NCBI RefSeq assembly: GCF_011927665.1
Contig: NZ_JAATJA010000002.1
Location: forward strand, 62,001-126,000
Reading direction: 5' to 3'
Length of the DNA: 64,000 bases
Source of the DNA: Desulfobaculum xiamenense
Lineage (GTDB): Bacteria > Desulfobacterota > Desulfovibrionia > Desulfovibrionales > Desulfovibrionaceae
Part shown: positions 9,799 through 18,613 of the stretch, piece after piece
Layout of the letters: each line of letters starts with the position of its first letter
Numbering within the stretch: position 1 is the stretch's first letter
Notes under the pieces: generated by a model
Seen by the model: the letters and a program-made list of their open reading frames with translations, nothing else
What the model was told of the DNA's origin: nothing
Database searches by the model: none
Position numbers and translations under genes: made by a program

Positions 9799-10634
9799 CC
9801 GTGGTCCGTTCTTGTGGGGATATCGGGGCGGGTGCCGTCCATTCGGCACGGAACATGTGCCCATACCCGGCTTCGAAAGCGCTGTCACCCCCGAGAGGAA
9901 TATCCGCGCTTGGCGCTATGATATTCGATTCAACAATCACGGACTGTTAGAGGAGGCACCCAAAAAACGTGAAATGATGGGAACATTTGGGCAGGGGCAG
10001 AGTCCTTGCGGGAATGCCGGAAAAGGGAACAGGGGGGTGGGGGAGGGGCGCGCCGCGTGGCGCACACACAAGGTGGCGGCCGGGGTTGTCGCCGGCCCCG
10101 GCCGCCACTGAGAGGAAGGAGGCTTTCTATCCGTTCAAACCAAGGGAGGGGTATCTCGTCGGTGCGGCGGCTTCCAAGGGGGATGATCGCTGCCGCCGCA
10201 CCGCTCGCACGGTAAAGAGTGAAGAGAGCTTGGGAGGTGGCTGTGGGAAGACGATCTGTCGTCATCGTCTTCTTGCCCTCTCTTATGCAGACGCCGTGCC
10301 AAACTCAAAAATCAAACAATTCCAGCAATTTATATATTTCCTCTATAATGTCCAGAGATTCGCAGGTGCACATGGATGCACATCTTGTGCAAAAAGCGGT
10401 GCACATTATTGCACATCAGCGCACACATCTTGTGCAGACCATTGTGCAGAGGCGGCCTTGCGGGTGCAGCGCAGCTGGATACGCCGCGGCTGAACCAGAA
10501 GCGTTCGCCTCCATCCGCCAAGGCGGAGATGTCGATAACTTTTGCCATTATTCCGTGATGTTACATATGAAACGAACATTACGAACACAGGGTGGCCCGG
10601 CCTTCCTAGCGGGTGCGCGAGTCCCTTTCCGCCA
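9799..10634. other. 836-base intergenic region without a convincing gene
   Basis: It holds a GC hairpin without a T-run (10073-10108), an AT-rich tract (10302-10352) and a phased TGCACA/TGTGCA array (separate entry). Short open frames here (for example 10330-10548 minus) contain residue repeats dictated by the DNA array and look non-coding. Confidence 0.6.
10367..10448. repeat. Phased array of eight TGCACA/TGTGCA motifs
   Basis: TGCACA begins at 10367, 10377, 10400 and 10410; CGCACA at 10420; TGTGCA at 10386, 10431 and 10443. Steps are 9-14 bases and mostly 10-11, so the motifs fall on about the same face of the helix. One pair forms the inverted repeat TGCACA-TCT-TGTGCA. An AT-rich tract lies 15-65 bases to the left. 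This looks like a cooperative protein-binding array; the protein is unknown. Confidence 0.65.
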
Positions 10635-11081
10635 TCACTCCGGCGGGAATTCATGGTGAAAGGCATCTGCCACGCCAGACAGAAGCAGCAGGCTACGCGC
10701 GTCCACCCGGAACAGGACGCAGTCCGGCGTATCGAAAAACATGGCAAGCGCCGGATTTCGCGCAAGCAGGGCATCCTTCGCGGCCTGCCGCTCCGCCATG
10801 TCGTGCACTTCCACGGCGAGCCCGGAGACGGTGAGGGCGCAGATGGCCGGGCGTTCCCGCCGCTCCGGGTGTTCCACCCTGGTGTCGATAAGCAGGCTCG
10901 CCTCTGGATTGGCGAAAAGGTTTCGCCACTTGCGGCTTTCTCTGGCGGTGACCATGTACAGGCTGCGACGGGACGCCGAGGGGACATAGGTCATAAGCGA
11001 CGTGTGGGGCCTGTCGCCGTTGGACGTGGCGAGAACGCAGAAACTCTGTGACGCGATGAGCGCAAGGCTGGTTTCGAGCAT
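10635..11081 (-). CDS. Pyridoxamine 5'-phosphate oxidase-like (PPOX-fold) flavoprotein
   Basis: 148-residue split-barrel protein of the general stress/PPOX type, probably binding FMN or another flavin. The N-terminal half has the characteristic strands FCVLATSNGDRPHTSLMTY and LYMVTARESRKWRNLFANPEASLLID, the latter resembling the flavin-phosphate contact region. The ATG at 11081 has GAGG five bases upstream; an in-frame GTG at 11111 is less likely because that ribosome site would then lie inside the gene. The substrate is unknown. It stands alone on the minus strand, with the TGCACA array beyond its 3' end. Confidence 0.8.
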   Translation of the reverse strand: MLETSLALIASQSFCVLATSNGDRPHTSLMTYVPSASRRSLYMVTARESRKWRNLFANPEASLLIDTRVEHPERRERPAICALTVSGLAVEVHDMAERQAAKDALLARNPALAMFFDTPDCVLFRVDARSLLLLSGVADAFHHEFPPE

Positions 11082-11225
11082 GGATACCTCGGCGGGTGAA
11101 GGTCTGGACACTGCCGATGATACACCCGCCGAACGCGCACGAGGAGAGAAACCCGCAACGGGAGAGCAAAGAGAAGAAAAGACGACGTGACGGCGCGCGG
11201 CGGCCTGGTCGATTACGCGGCGGAG

Positions 11226-11261
11226 AAAAGGAAAACGGCCGCCCCGTTACGGAGCGGCCGT
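11226..11261 (-). terminator. Rho-independent terminator of the subtilisin-like protease gene
   Basis: The stem 11235-11242 with 11254-11261 (ACGGCCGC/GCGGCCGT) is followed on the minus strand by TTTCCTTTTC, starting nine bases after the stop codon. Confidence 0.85.
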
Positions 11262-11269
11262 CGCAAGAA

Positions 11270-14200
11270 CTATTGGCGCAATGCGCGCGTCCTTCGAATC
11301 ACGATCACGAGGGCGGCAAGAAGAAGCAGCGCGGTACCGACGTCGCTCCCGCCGCCCACGGTGCATCCGCCTCCACCGCCACCGCTGCCGCCAGCGCTCC
11401 CGCTGGATACCACACCGCTCAACACCTGCGGGTCCTTCACGCTTCGCGCGGCAGGGTCCATATCGAAGGGACCATTGTCCCTCACGACGGATACGACGTA
11501 GTAGGTCGCTTCGGGGTCGAGCACGCGCACTGGGTCGATGAAGCCGCCGTGCGCATCGGTCAGCCACCAGTTGCCGTCCTCGTACGTTTCGTAGCTGGGG
11601 TAGGTGAAGGCACGGCTGTGTCCACCGCCAAGGAGCTTTGTCAGGCGGAAGGTTTCCGCCGTCTGCGCGTCGAGATTGCTCACGGCATAACGCATGCTGA
11701 CGAGCTGGTCCGCATCGCGGGTCGTTGCCGTGAATTCCACCATATCGCCGTACAGCCTTTCGAGGCTGGTGCCGTTTTCCTCGTTCACCTGTGCGGCGGA
11801 AACGCTGGTTCGCGTACTGGACAGGCTCGTCAGAGCCGGAGCGGCGGGCTGCACAGGATTGGCGCTGACGGGGTTCTCCCCAGTCGTAGGAACATCGCCA
11901 TGCAGGCCGCTCATCACCAGCGCATAGGGCTGAGGACCTACCGGGATGTTGTGCGCGGACACTTCCACCACATACTCGCCCGCGGCTGCGGCATTGAGGG
12001 TCACGCTGACGGTGTTGTTGACCCTGTCGAAGCTCGTGGGCGGCACGGGCGCACGGAAGAATCCGACAATGCAGGGCGTGTCCGGAGCGACCGCCCATCC
12101 TGTGCCATCATTGATCATACCGCGCCCGGTGGGGTTGCCGTTGGTCGCTAGTATCGAAAGGAGTTCGGATTCCTTCTCCAGCACGACGAACACACTGCCC
12201 GCCTCCACGGACAATCCGATGGGCAAGGCGGTGTCCCCCGCACGCAGAAAGTCATAATGCTTGCGATACAGCTCCCGGCCCACACCGGACTCCGTCCAGG
12301 CATAGACGACGAGAGAAACGTCCGAGACATAGGGATCATCGCCATTCTTCAGCACGAAGCCGACGCTCTCCAGCTGACTGGGATACAACGTGGGGGTGAA
12401 GCGCAGGCCAACCCGATATCCGTCGAGTGTCGTAAGGCCACGCGCCAGATCCAGATAGCGGACATCCTCCAACGAACTAAGGTTGCGCGCGTTGTCAGGA
12501 TAGATCCACGTACCGTCCGGACGCCTGACCCGGAGGTCCAGATCGTTGACCAGTCCGCCGGCCGCGATTTCGGAACCGGGGTAGTCCGTCCAGCCCAGCG
12601 TGGCTCTGAACGGTCCGCCGGGCGTGCAGACGTTGAACGGGAAGGTCCTCACGTAGGCCGAATCCCTTGGGGCATCCGCGTCGCTCACGTCGTGGAATTC
12701 CACGCGGGAGGCGTCGTCGAGATTCATGGCGCGGGACAGATGCAACCGCCCCCACCCCTGCACGGGACTGGGGGAGCTCGTCATCTCGCGCATGGCTCCG
12801 TCCCCGTACTGCCCCGGAGCCATGTCCGTCGCGCCATGAATGAGCGCCGTCTTGACCAATGCGGCGGACGGCGCGGGCATATGCTCGACGGTCATCAAAT
12901 ATTCCCGCATCAGGATGGCCGCGCCAGCGGTCATCGGCGTCGCCATGCTGGTGCCGTCCATGAAGAAATAGCTGGCCGCCAACCCGCCCGCAGGAACATA
13001 CTCCTCCGGCAACACGCCGTCCCGAACCCCCACGCTGGACCGCGTGGAGATGATTCTCGTCCCCGGAGCAACGATCTCCGGCTTATACCGGCCATCAAGC
13101 GTGGGGCCTCGGCTGGAGAACGCCGCCATGCCGTAGGGCTTGTCCGCTATGCCATCCTCCGCGAACGGTGCGGTGCGAAATCCATAGTCCGACCACATCG
13201 TGGTTGCGGTCTCGCCATCCAGCCGCACACTTTCGCTGGCGCCCACGGTTAGGCAGTTCTTGGCGCTGCCCGGGGTATCCAGCACGAAGGAATCGATGCG
13301 CCCGTCCCCGTCGAAATCATCCCCGGCATTCCCGGCCGCGTAGAGCACCAGAAAATCCTTGTGGTCCCACAAAAAATCGTCCACGGCGACGCATTCGCTG
13401 GTGTATTCGCCTACCCCGGCCGATCCCCAACTATTGGAATGAATGCGCGCGCCAGCGGCGTACGCAGGCAGAAACAAATCGTACAGATCGACAGGAATGC
13501 CGGGCAGACTGGAATCCCCTGATTCCGGTCCCACCGTCTGGAAGTAGAGTTTCGCCTTGGGGGCCATGCCTGCGAAGCACGTTTTGGGAAAGCTATTGTG
13601 TTGCGGATCACTCCCCGAAGCCATGCCGTTCCCCAAAACGATTCCGGCGACATGCGTTCCATGCCCGCTCTTGTCCGCATCACCGGTGCCAAGCACCACA
13701 TTGGCGAGGACTCGGCTACCGCCGCTTCCATCAGAAAAATCCGGGTGGTCCGGGGCAATGCCGCCGGTGTCCAGACCCGAGTCGCAGATGCCGACAATCT
13801 GGGATTCGCCGTACAGGTCGATGCCCAGGGACTCATGCTTGGCCATGCGCACGCCACGGACGCCGATGATATCCGAACCGACATTGTTGTTCGTCTTAGG
13901 CTCCGGCGCAGGTTCGATCCACTTGATGCCGGGAACGCTCTTCAGCCCGTCAAGCTTCGCAAAGGGAAAGTCCACGTTCAGGATGACGCCGCGTCTGGTG
14001 GTAGAGTCGCTCCCCACCACGCCGCCTTGCGCCTCGATGGCATCGCGCAGCCGGGAGACATCTTCCCCCGGAAAAGCGACCACGCGCAGTCTGACGGAGC
14101 CGCCCTGCATTTCGAGCTGTTCAGAAGAAATGGAAAAAATACGGCCGGAAAGCCGAAAGGACGCGGAATACGGGCCAACCCACCGCACATGCGGTGTGTC

Positions 14201-14563
14201 GCGAATGGCCTGCAATGTGTCGGAGTGCGCCTTGATGATGAAGCCGTATTCTGGAACGTAGTCGAAAAACAAAACGCCCATTGCCGTGAGCGTGTCCTTC
14301 CACTGCTGACGCACAGGTCCATCGAATTGGATAATGTGGTAGGTATCATCCTGTGCCATGGCGCGCAACGCGCGCCTCGTGGCCGGTTGCTCCGCCATGT
14401 CGGCATCGTCTTCCATTGGTGGCGAGACCAGCGGATCGAACTGCATGTTGTGCATATGGAGCATCGGAGCTGACGTTTCAGATTCGCACAATCCCGCCGT
14501 ACCGCACAGGCAGAGAATCATGGAGGAAGCTACCAACAAGGCAAGTGACTTTCCCGTGTACAT
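11270..14563 (-). CDS. Large subtilisin-like (S8) serine protease with Gly-Gly-Cys C-terminal sorting tail
   Basis: 1097-residue exported protease. It has a signal peptide (about 1-26), an N-terminal propeptide-like region, then a peptidase S8 domain with Asp in GICDSGLDTGG (near 261), His in SGHGTHVAG (near 303) and Ser in MDGTSMATP (near 538). Beta-sandwich domains follow. The C terminus is a Gly-rich run ending in Cys (about 1058-1070, GGGGGGCTVGGG), one hydrophobic helix and a basic end (RRTRALRQ). This is the plan of JDVT-, Synerg- and MYXO-type C-terminal sorting tails, in which a glutamic intramembrane protease cuts near the Cys and the protein is anchored at the surface. The very next upstream gene (14774-15184) encodes such a protease. 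The substrate is unknown. Confidence 0.9.
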   Translation of the reverse strand: MYTGKSLALLVASSMILCLCGTAGLCESETSAPMLHMHNMQFDPLVSPPMEDDADMAEQPATRRALRAMAQDDTYHIIQFDGPVRQQWKDTLTAMGVLFFDYVPEYGFIIKAHSDTLQAIRDTPHVRWVGPYSASFRLSGRIFSISSEQLEMQGGSVRLRVVAFPGEDVSRLRDAIEAQGGVVGSDSTTRRGVILNVDFPFAKLDGLKSVPGIKWIEPAPEPKTNNNVGSDIIGVRGVRMAKHESLGIDLYGESQIVGICDSGLDTGGIAPDHPDFSDGSGGSRVLANVVLGTGDADKSGHGTHVAGIVLGNGMASGSDPQHNSFPKTCFAGMAPKAKLYFQTVGPESGDSSLPGIPVDLYDLFLPAYAAGARIHSNSWGSAGVGEYTSECVAVDDFLWDHKDFLVLYAAGNAGDDFDGDGRIDSFVLDTPGSAKNCLTVGASESVRLDGETATTMWSDYGFRTAPFAEDGIADKPYGMAAFSSRGPTLDGRYKPEIVAPGTRIISTRSSVGVRDGVLPEEYVPAGGLAASYFFMDGTSMATPMTAGAAILMREYLMTVEHMPAPSAALVKTALIHGATDMAPGQYGDGAMREMTSSPSPVQGWGRLHLSRAMNLDDASRVEFHDVSDADAPRDSAYVRTFPFNVCTPGGPFRATLGWTDYPGSEIAAGGLVNDLDLRVRRPDGTWIYPDNARNLSSLEDVRYLDLARGLTTLDGYRVGLRFTPTLYPSQLESVGFVLKNGDDPYVSDVSLVVYAWTESGVGRELYRKHYDFLRAGDTALPIGLSVEAGSVFVVLEKESELLSILATNGNPTGRGMINDGTGWAVAPDTPCIVGFFRAPVPPTSFDRVNNTVSVTLNAAAAGEYVVEVSAHNIPVGPQPYALVMSGLHGDVPTTGENPVSANPVQPAAPALTSLSSTRTSVSAAQVNEENGTSLERLYGDMVEFTATTRDADQLVSMRYAVSNLDAQTAETFRLTKLLGGGHSRAFTYPSYETYEDGNWWLTDAHGGFIDPVRVLDPEATYYVVSVVRDNGPFDMDPAARSVKDPQVLSGVVSSGSAGGSGGGGGGCTVGGGSDVGTALLLLAALVIVIRRTRALRQ

Positions 14564-14773
14564 CCGGCGCTCCGTCGTTTTTGCTATACCTGCAATGATG
14601 ATGGCAAAGCAGGCTTCGCATGAATGAAGGAATCTGAATTACGTGAGTTTCCAATGCTTTTCAATGATTGTACGAAGACAGATTTAACATGACGAAGACT
14701 TCGCCTGCGAAGCATGCGAACGGCAAGGCAGAAACTGAAGGGACGCATATCTGAATCCGACTCGTCGCAATAA

Positions 14774-15184
14774 TCAGACGGAGAGGAAGAACATGACGTT
14801 GTAGGCAACGTGCAGAAAGGCGCAGGCAGTCACGCTCCGGTGCCTGCTCCAGAGCGCACCGAACGCGAGGGAGGGAAGGAAGGTCAATGCGGCCCAAAGC
14901 GGCGGATGCGTGGGAAGATGGGCCAGCGCAAAGAGGAGGGAAACGAAGAGGTTCGCGCCGGTGACGATGCCGATGCGCAAGGCGAACCTGCGCTCCAGCG
15001 CGTCCTGCACCACACCCCGGAACAGGAACTCCTCGACGAACGCGCGCAGGGGCAGGCTCCAGAGCGCGACATCAACTCCGGGCGAATAAAGTAGCGCAGG
15101 CGCGCCAAGGACCACCAGCACCCAGAAGAATGGCGTCGTCAGGGCCAGGCGCAGTCGGAACCATTCGGGCATTTCGGAAATCAT
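14774..15184 (-). CDS. CPBP-family glutamic intramembrane protease (MrtJ-like sorting enzyme)
   Basis: 136 residues with about four membrane helices and all CPBP/Abi motifs: Glu51-Glu52 with Arg56 (EEFLFRG), His89 (FALAHLP), and His125 with Asn129 (HVAYN). These residues form the active site of glutamic intramembrane proteases. The small size and position next to a protein with a Gly-Gly-Cys tail match the MrtJ/MrtS/MrtX group, which process dedicated C-terminal sorting signals. The ATG at 15184 has AAGGCGG nine bases upstream; the open frame continues to 15361 without a better start. It is separated from the S8 protease gene by 210 bases on the same strand. The exact subfamily is inferred from context. 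Confidence 0.8.
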   Translation of the reverse strand: MISEMPEWFRLRLALTTPFFWVLVVLGAPALLYSPGVDVALWSLPLRAFVEEFLFRGVVQDALERRFALRIGIVTGANLFVSLLFALAHLPTHPPLWAALTFLPSLAFGALWSRHRSVTACAFLHVAYNVMFFLSV

Positions 15185-15331
15185 GCTGGGCCGCCTTGCG
15201 GCTGGTTCGGGGTGAATCGGTACCAGACAGGGAACGCGGCCTTGGGCGTGCCCGGACCGATCGCCTGCCTGCCGCATGCGGTTCCACATGTGCGATGCCC
15301 CGTCAAGCGAGACAGGCAATCCGCCGCGCCG

Positions 15332-15375
15332 CAAAAACGACGACGGCCCCCCCGGGGGCATGCCGGAGGGGCCGT
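15332..15375 (-). terminator. Rho-independent terminator of the ech operon
   Basis: A GC-rich stem with ends ACGGCCCC/GGGGCCGT (15343-15350 and 15368-15375) is followed on the minus strand by CGTCGTTTTTGC, about 30 bases after the echF stop. Confidence 0.8.
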
Positions 15376-15407
15376 GTGTCGATGGGTCACCACACTTCAG
15401 GAGGCCG

Positions 15408-15815
15408 TTACTGAACCTTGGTCTCCTCCACGGGGAAGTCCTTCTCCTCGGCCTTCTCGGAGGCCTTCTTGGCAGGCTTGGGAGGGGTTCCCTGGAGCTT
15501 GATCATGACCTTGGTGGCCACGGGCTTCTTGTGATCGTTCTTCATGGACAGGCTCTTGGCCGGGCAGTTGGACACGCAGATGCCGCAGCCGATGCAGGCG
15601 TAGGGATCGAGATCCCACGTTCCGGCCTTGCGGTCCACGCTGATGCACTGCGAGGGGCACTTGCGCGAGCACATGCCGCAGAAGATGCACGTCTCGATGT
15701 TGTTGACAAGCTCTCCACGGTACTTCTCGAAGGTCGGGCGCACCTCGAAGGGATAGAGGCGGGTCGCCTTGCGCGTGAAGAGGTTCTTGAGCACGGTCGG
15801 AGTCAGATTGAGCAT
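15408..15815 (-). CDS. echF: Ech hydrogenase ferredoxin-like subunit EchF
   Basis: 135 residues with two classical four-cysteine clusters, CIFCGMCSRKCP and CIGCGICVSNCP, each binding a [4Fe-4S] centre. The subunit carries electrons between soluble ferredoxin and the small subunit EchC. The C-terminal ~35 residues are Lys/Pro/Glu-rich and probably disordered. It is the last gene of the operon, 15 bases after echE, and a terminator follows. Confidence 0.93.
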   Translation of the reverse strand: MLNLTPTVLKNLFTRKATRLYPFEVRPTFEKYRGELVNNIETCIFCGMCSRKCPSQCISVDRKAGTWDLDPYACIGCGICVSNCPAKSLSMKNDHKKPVATKVMIKLQGTPPKPAKKASEKAEEKDFPVEETKVQ

Positions 15816-15830
15816 TTCGTGCGCCCTCCC

Positions 15831-16907
15831 TTAGCGTTCCGTGCAGGAGATGCACGGGTCGATGGACAGGACCACGACAGGCACGTCCGCCAGCTCGATG
15901 CCGCCGATCATGGCCAGCAGCGGGGGAATGTTGGCGAATGTGGGGGTGCGGATGCGCACCCGGTCGAGGTACTTCTTGCCGCTGGCCTTGATGTAGTACA
16001 GGAGCTCGCCGCGGGGCTGCTCGGTACGGTGGACGATCTCGCCCTCGGGATGTCCCTTGAAGGGCGTGGCCAGATCGCCTTCGGGAAGGCGGGAGATGGC
16101 CTGCCGCACGAGGTCGATGGACTGGAGCGTCTCGCCGAAGCGGACGGCGCAGCGTGCCCACGAATCGCCCTGCGGGTAGACCACGGGTTCGAAGTCGATG
16201 CGGTCAAAGCACTCGTACTTGAGCTGGCGGCAGTCCTGCGCGACGCCGGAGCCGCGCAGGGTCGGGCCGCACGCGCCGGTGGCGATGGCCATCTCGGCGG
16301 TGAGGACGCCCTTGCCCACAGTACGGGACTTCACGGTGTAGTCATTAAGGATGGTGTTGGAGAGTTCCTTGAGGGCCTTCTCCGCCTCATCCAGCTCGGT
16401 CAGAATCCAGCGGCACTGCTCGGGGGAGAGGTCGGCACGCACGCCGCCCACCACGTTGACGGAAACGATGACGCGGTTTCCGGCAGTGGCCTCGTTGATG
16501 TCCATGATCTTCTCACGGATCTTCCAGAACTGCTGGAAAAGCGCCTCGAAGCCGAAGGCATCCGCGAAGAGGCCCAGCCACAGCAGGTGGCTGTGCATGC
16601 GGTGCAGCTCGGACCAGATCACGCGCAGGTGCTGCGCACGGTCCGGCACCTCAAGGTTGAGGAGCTTTTCGAGAGCCTCGCAGTAGGTCATGGCGTGGAT
16701 GCACGAACAGATGCCGCACACGCGCTCCACAACCTGAATCATCTGATGGTAGTCACGGATTTCCGTGAGCTTCTCGAGCCCGCGGTGGACGAAGCCCAGC
16801 GCCGGGATCGCTTCCTTCACGATTTCGTCTTCGACCACCAGCTTCAGGTGGATCGGCTCCGGAAGGACCGGATGCTGGGGACCGAAGGGGATTACCGTCT
16901 TGGCCAT
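15831..16907 (-). CDS. echE: Ech hydrogenase large subunit EchE (NiFe)
   Basis: 358 residues holding the NiFe site. The nickel-binding cysteines are Cys64 and Cys67 (VCGICS) and Cys352 and Cys355 (DPCISCTER). The chain ends three residues after the last cysteine, so there is no C-terminal extension for a maturation endopeptidase to remove, as known for Ech-type group 4 hydrogenases. Homologous to NuoD of complex I. With EchC it forms the cytoplasmic catalytic module that couples ferredoxin oxidation and proton reduction, or the reverse, to ion movement. It starts nine bases after echD. Confidence 0.95.
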   Translation of the reverse strand: MAKTVIPFGPQHPVLPEPIHLKLVVEDEIVKEAIPALGFVHRGLEKLTEIRDYHQMIQVVERVCGICSCIHAMTYCEALEKLLNLEVPDRAQHLRVIWSELHRMHSHLLWLGLFADAFGFEALFQQFWKIREKIMDINEATAGNRVIVSVNVVGGVRADLSPEQCRWILTELDEAEKALKELSNTILNDYTVKSRTVGKGVLTAEMAIATGACGPTLRGSGVAQDCRQLKYECFDRIDFEPVVYPQGDSWARCAVRFGETLQSIDLVRQAISRLPEGDLATPFKGHPEGEIVHRTEQPRGELLYYIKASGKKYLDRVRIRTPTFANIPPLLAMIGGIELADVPVVVLSIDPCISCTER

Positions 16908-16916
16908 GTCGAATCC

Positions 16917-17288
16917 TTACTGTTTGGTGATCTTGACGTTGCTGCAGAGCGGGACCTGGGTCACGGTGATTTCCTCGTCGAGGAACAGCGTGCGGTTGAA
17001 GTCCAGCACCAGGCCATCGAAGCCGAGCGCGAACTGGTCGCGCATCTCGTTCTCGGCGAGCATCGCGCAGAAGTAGATGCCGCTGACGCTCGGAACGGGT
17101 TTCGCCTTCTCGGCCTTCATGCGCAGGTTCACGAGTTCCAGATCCTTGTCGAGGTGGTAGAGGATATCAACATTGTCCTCGTCCAGCTCGGTGCAGGACA
17201 TGGCGACCAGCCTGTAACCGTCGTTCTTGAGCATGAGTATCTCGTTGGCGACGGTCTCCTTGGTGACCTCTTTCAGATTCTCAATCAC
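16917..17288 (-). CDS. echD: Ech hydrogenase subunit EchD
   Basis: 123 residues, NuoC-like cytoplasmic subunit without cofactor motifs. The sequence has the expected pattern for EchD (MSCTELDEDNVDILYHLD, then acidic and hydrophobic alternation) and sits between echC and echE as in other ech operons. It probably connects the catalytic module to the membrane arm. It starts 17 bases after echC. Identification rests partly on position because EchD is poorly conserved. Confidence 0.88.
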   Translation of the reverse strand: MIENLKEVTKETVANEILMLKNDGYRLVAMSCTELDEDNVDILYHLDKDLELVNLRMKAEKAKPVPSVSGIYFCAMLAENEMRDQFALGFDGLVLDFNRTLFLDEEITVTQVPLCSNVKITKQ

Positions 17289-17305
17289 GGTTCACTCCCT
17301 CGGGG

Positions 17306-17755
17306 CTATGCCTTGTTGGATTCTTCCACCTTTTCGGCGAACTTCTGAAGCCCCAGCACAACGCCGTCGATGATGGCCTCTGGCTTGGCAGGGCATCCGG
17401 GGACGTACACGTCAACGGGGATGACCTTATCCACGCCGCCGAGCACGTTGTAGCACTCGCGGAACACGCCGCCCGAAGTGCCACACGCCCCGATGGCGAT
17501 GACGGCCTTGGGGTCCGGCATCTGATCGTAGATGTTCTTGAGGACCTTCTTGTTGCGGTGGTTAACGGTGCCGGTAACCAGCAGCACGTCGGCGTGCTTG
17601 GGGTTGCCCACGTTGACGATGCCGAAGCGCTCGATGTCGTAGAGCGGGGTCAGGCAGGCAAGCACCTCGATATCGCAGCCGTTACAGCTCCCGCAGTCGA
17701 AGTGCATGATCCACGGAGACTTGATGCGCGACTTCTTGATGAATGACTTGATCAT
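17306..17755 (-). CDS. echC: Ech hydrogenase small subunit EchC
   Basis: 149 residues, NuoB-like, binding the [4Fe-4S] cluster nearest the NiFe site. Candidate ligands are Cys21, Cys24 and Cys27 (CGSCNGC), Cys91 (GACGTSGG) and Cys121 (PGCPAKPE). It transfers electrons from EchF to EchE. It is separated from echB by three bases, so the two are translationally coupled. Confidence 0.95.
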   Translation of the reverse strand: MIKSFIKKSRIKSPWIMHFDCGSCNGCDIEVLACLTPLYDIERFGIVNVGNPKHADVLLVTGTVNHRNKKVLKNIYDQMPDPKAVIAIGACGTSGGVFRECYNVLGGVDKVIPVDVYVPGCPAKPEAIIDGVVLGLQKFAEKVEESNKA

Positions 17756-17758
17756 GAC

Positions 17759-18613
17759 TTAACTCGCGGCGTGCAGCCAGATGAGGTTCACGAAGGACAT
17801 GGCCAGTCCGATGCTCCACACGTACTTGAGCATCCAGCGCCAGGTCATGCGGGCCATGGTGTTGTCGATCACGATCTCGGCGAAGTAGGTGGCGGTCAAA
17901 AGGATCGCCATGCCGTACCAGCTGGTGGTCCAGAACAGGGCGCAGATGCCGAGGACGAGGATCGTTTCGAACCAGTGCGCCAGCTCGATGAGGCCGAGGA
18001 AGGGACCGGAGTACTCGGTGAGCACGCCCTTCACCAGCTCCTGGTGGCCATGATGCGAGGTCGAGAAGTCGAAGGGGGACTTGCGCAGCTTGATGGTCAA
18101 CGCGTAGCCGAGCACGATGAACATGAGCGGCAGCTTGAGCAGCAGGGGCTTTTCCACCGCGACGATGTCGCTGATGTTGAAGCTGCCGGTCACGAGGTAG
18201 ATGCTCACGAAGACCAGAATGAGCAGCGGCTCGTAGGTCAGCACCTGAATGAGCTCGCGCTGCGCGCCCACCTGCGAGTAGGGCGAAGGCACGCTCATGG
18301 CACCCATGACGAGGAACACCGCGCCGATGGCCTGCACAAAGAAGATCAGCAGCAGGTCCGACTGAAGGAAGAACAGGACCACGGACAGCGCCGCGGCGAC
18401 CATGTACACCCACGCGCAGAACACCTGCCACGTGTTGGCGACCATCTTCTCCTTCCCGAACAGCTTGGCCACGTCGTAGAAGGCCTGCGTGATGGGCGGA
18501 CCCTGACGGGACTGCATCCACGCGGTAACCTTGCGATCGAGACCGGCGATGAGGCCACCCGCGAGGGGGGCGGCGACCAGACCGATGAATACCAGCAGAA
18601 TCTTGGTGATCAT
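17759..18613 (-). CDS. echB: Ech hydrogenase membrane subunit EchB
   Basis: 284 residues, NuoH-like, with about eight hydrophobic helices and the NuoH-type loop (GPPITQAFYDVAKLFGKEK) that links the hydrogenase module to the ion-pumping arm. Its ATG overlaps the echA stop by one base (TAATG), indicating translational coupling. It forms the junction between EchCE and the antiporter-like EchA. Confidence 0.94.
   Translation of the reverse strand: MITKILLVFIGLVAAPLAGGLIAGLDRKVTAWMQSRQGPPITQAFYDVAKLFGKEKMVANTWQVFCAWVYMVAAALSVVLFFLQSDLLLIFFVQAIGAVFLVMGAMSVPSPYSQVGAQRELIQVLTYEPLLILVFVSIYLVTGSFNISDIVAVEKPLLLKLPLMFIVLGYALTIKLRKSPFDFSTSHHGHQELVKGVLTEYSGPFLGLIELAHWFETILVLGICALFWTTSWYGMAILLTATYFAEIVIDNTMARMTWRWMLKYVWSIGLAMSFVNLIWLHAAS

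Noticed and set aside
10386-10394. A DnaA box (TTTTGCACA on the minus strand) in the phased array
   Set aside because: One copy fits a loose consensus but the other seven do not. Gene directions also argue against an origin at 10.4 kb.
10330-10548. A 72-codon minus-strand frame over the TGCACA array
   Set aside because: Its repeated HKMC and HVH residues simply reflect the DNA repeats, and the start has no clear ribosome site.
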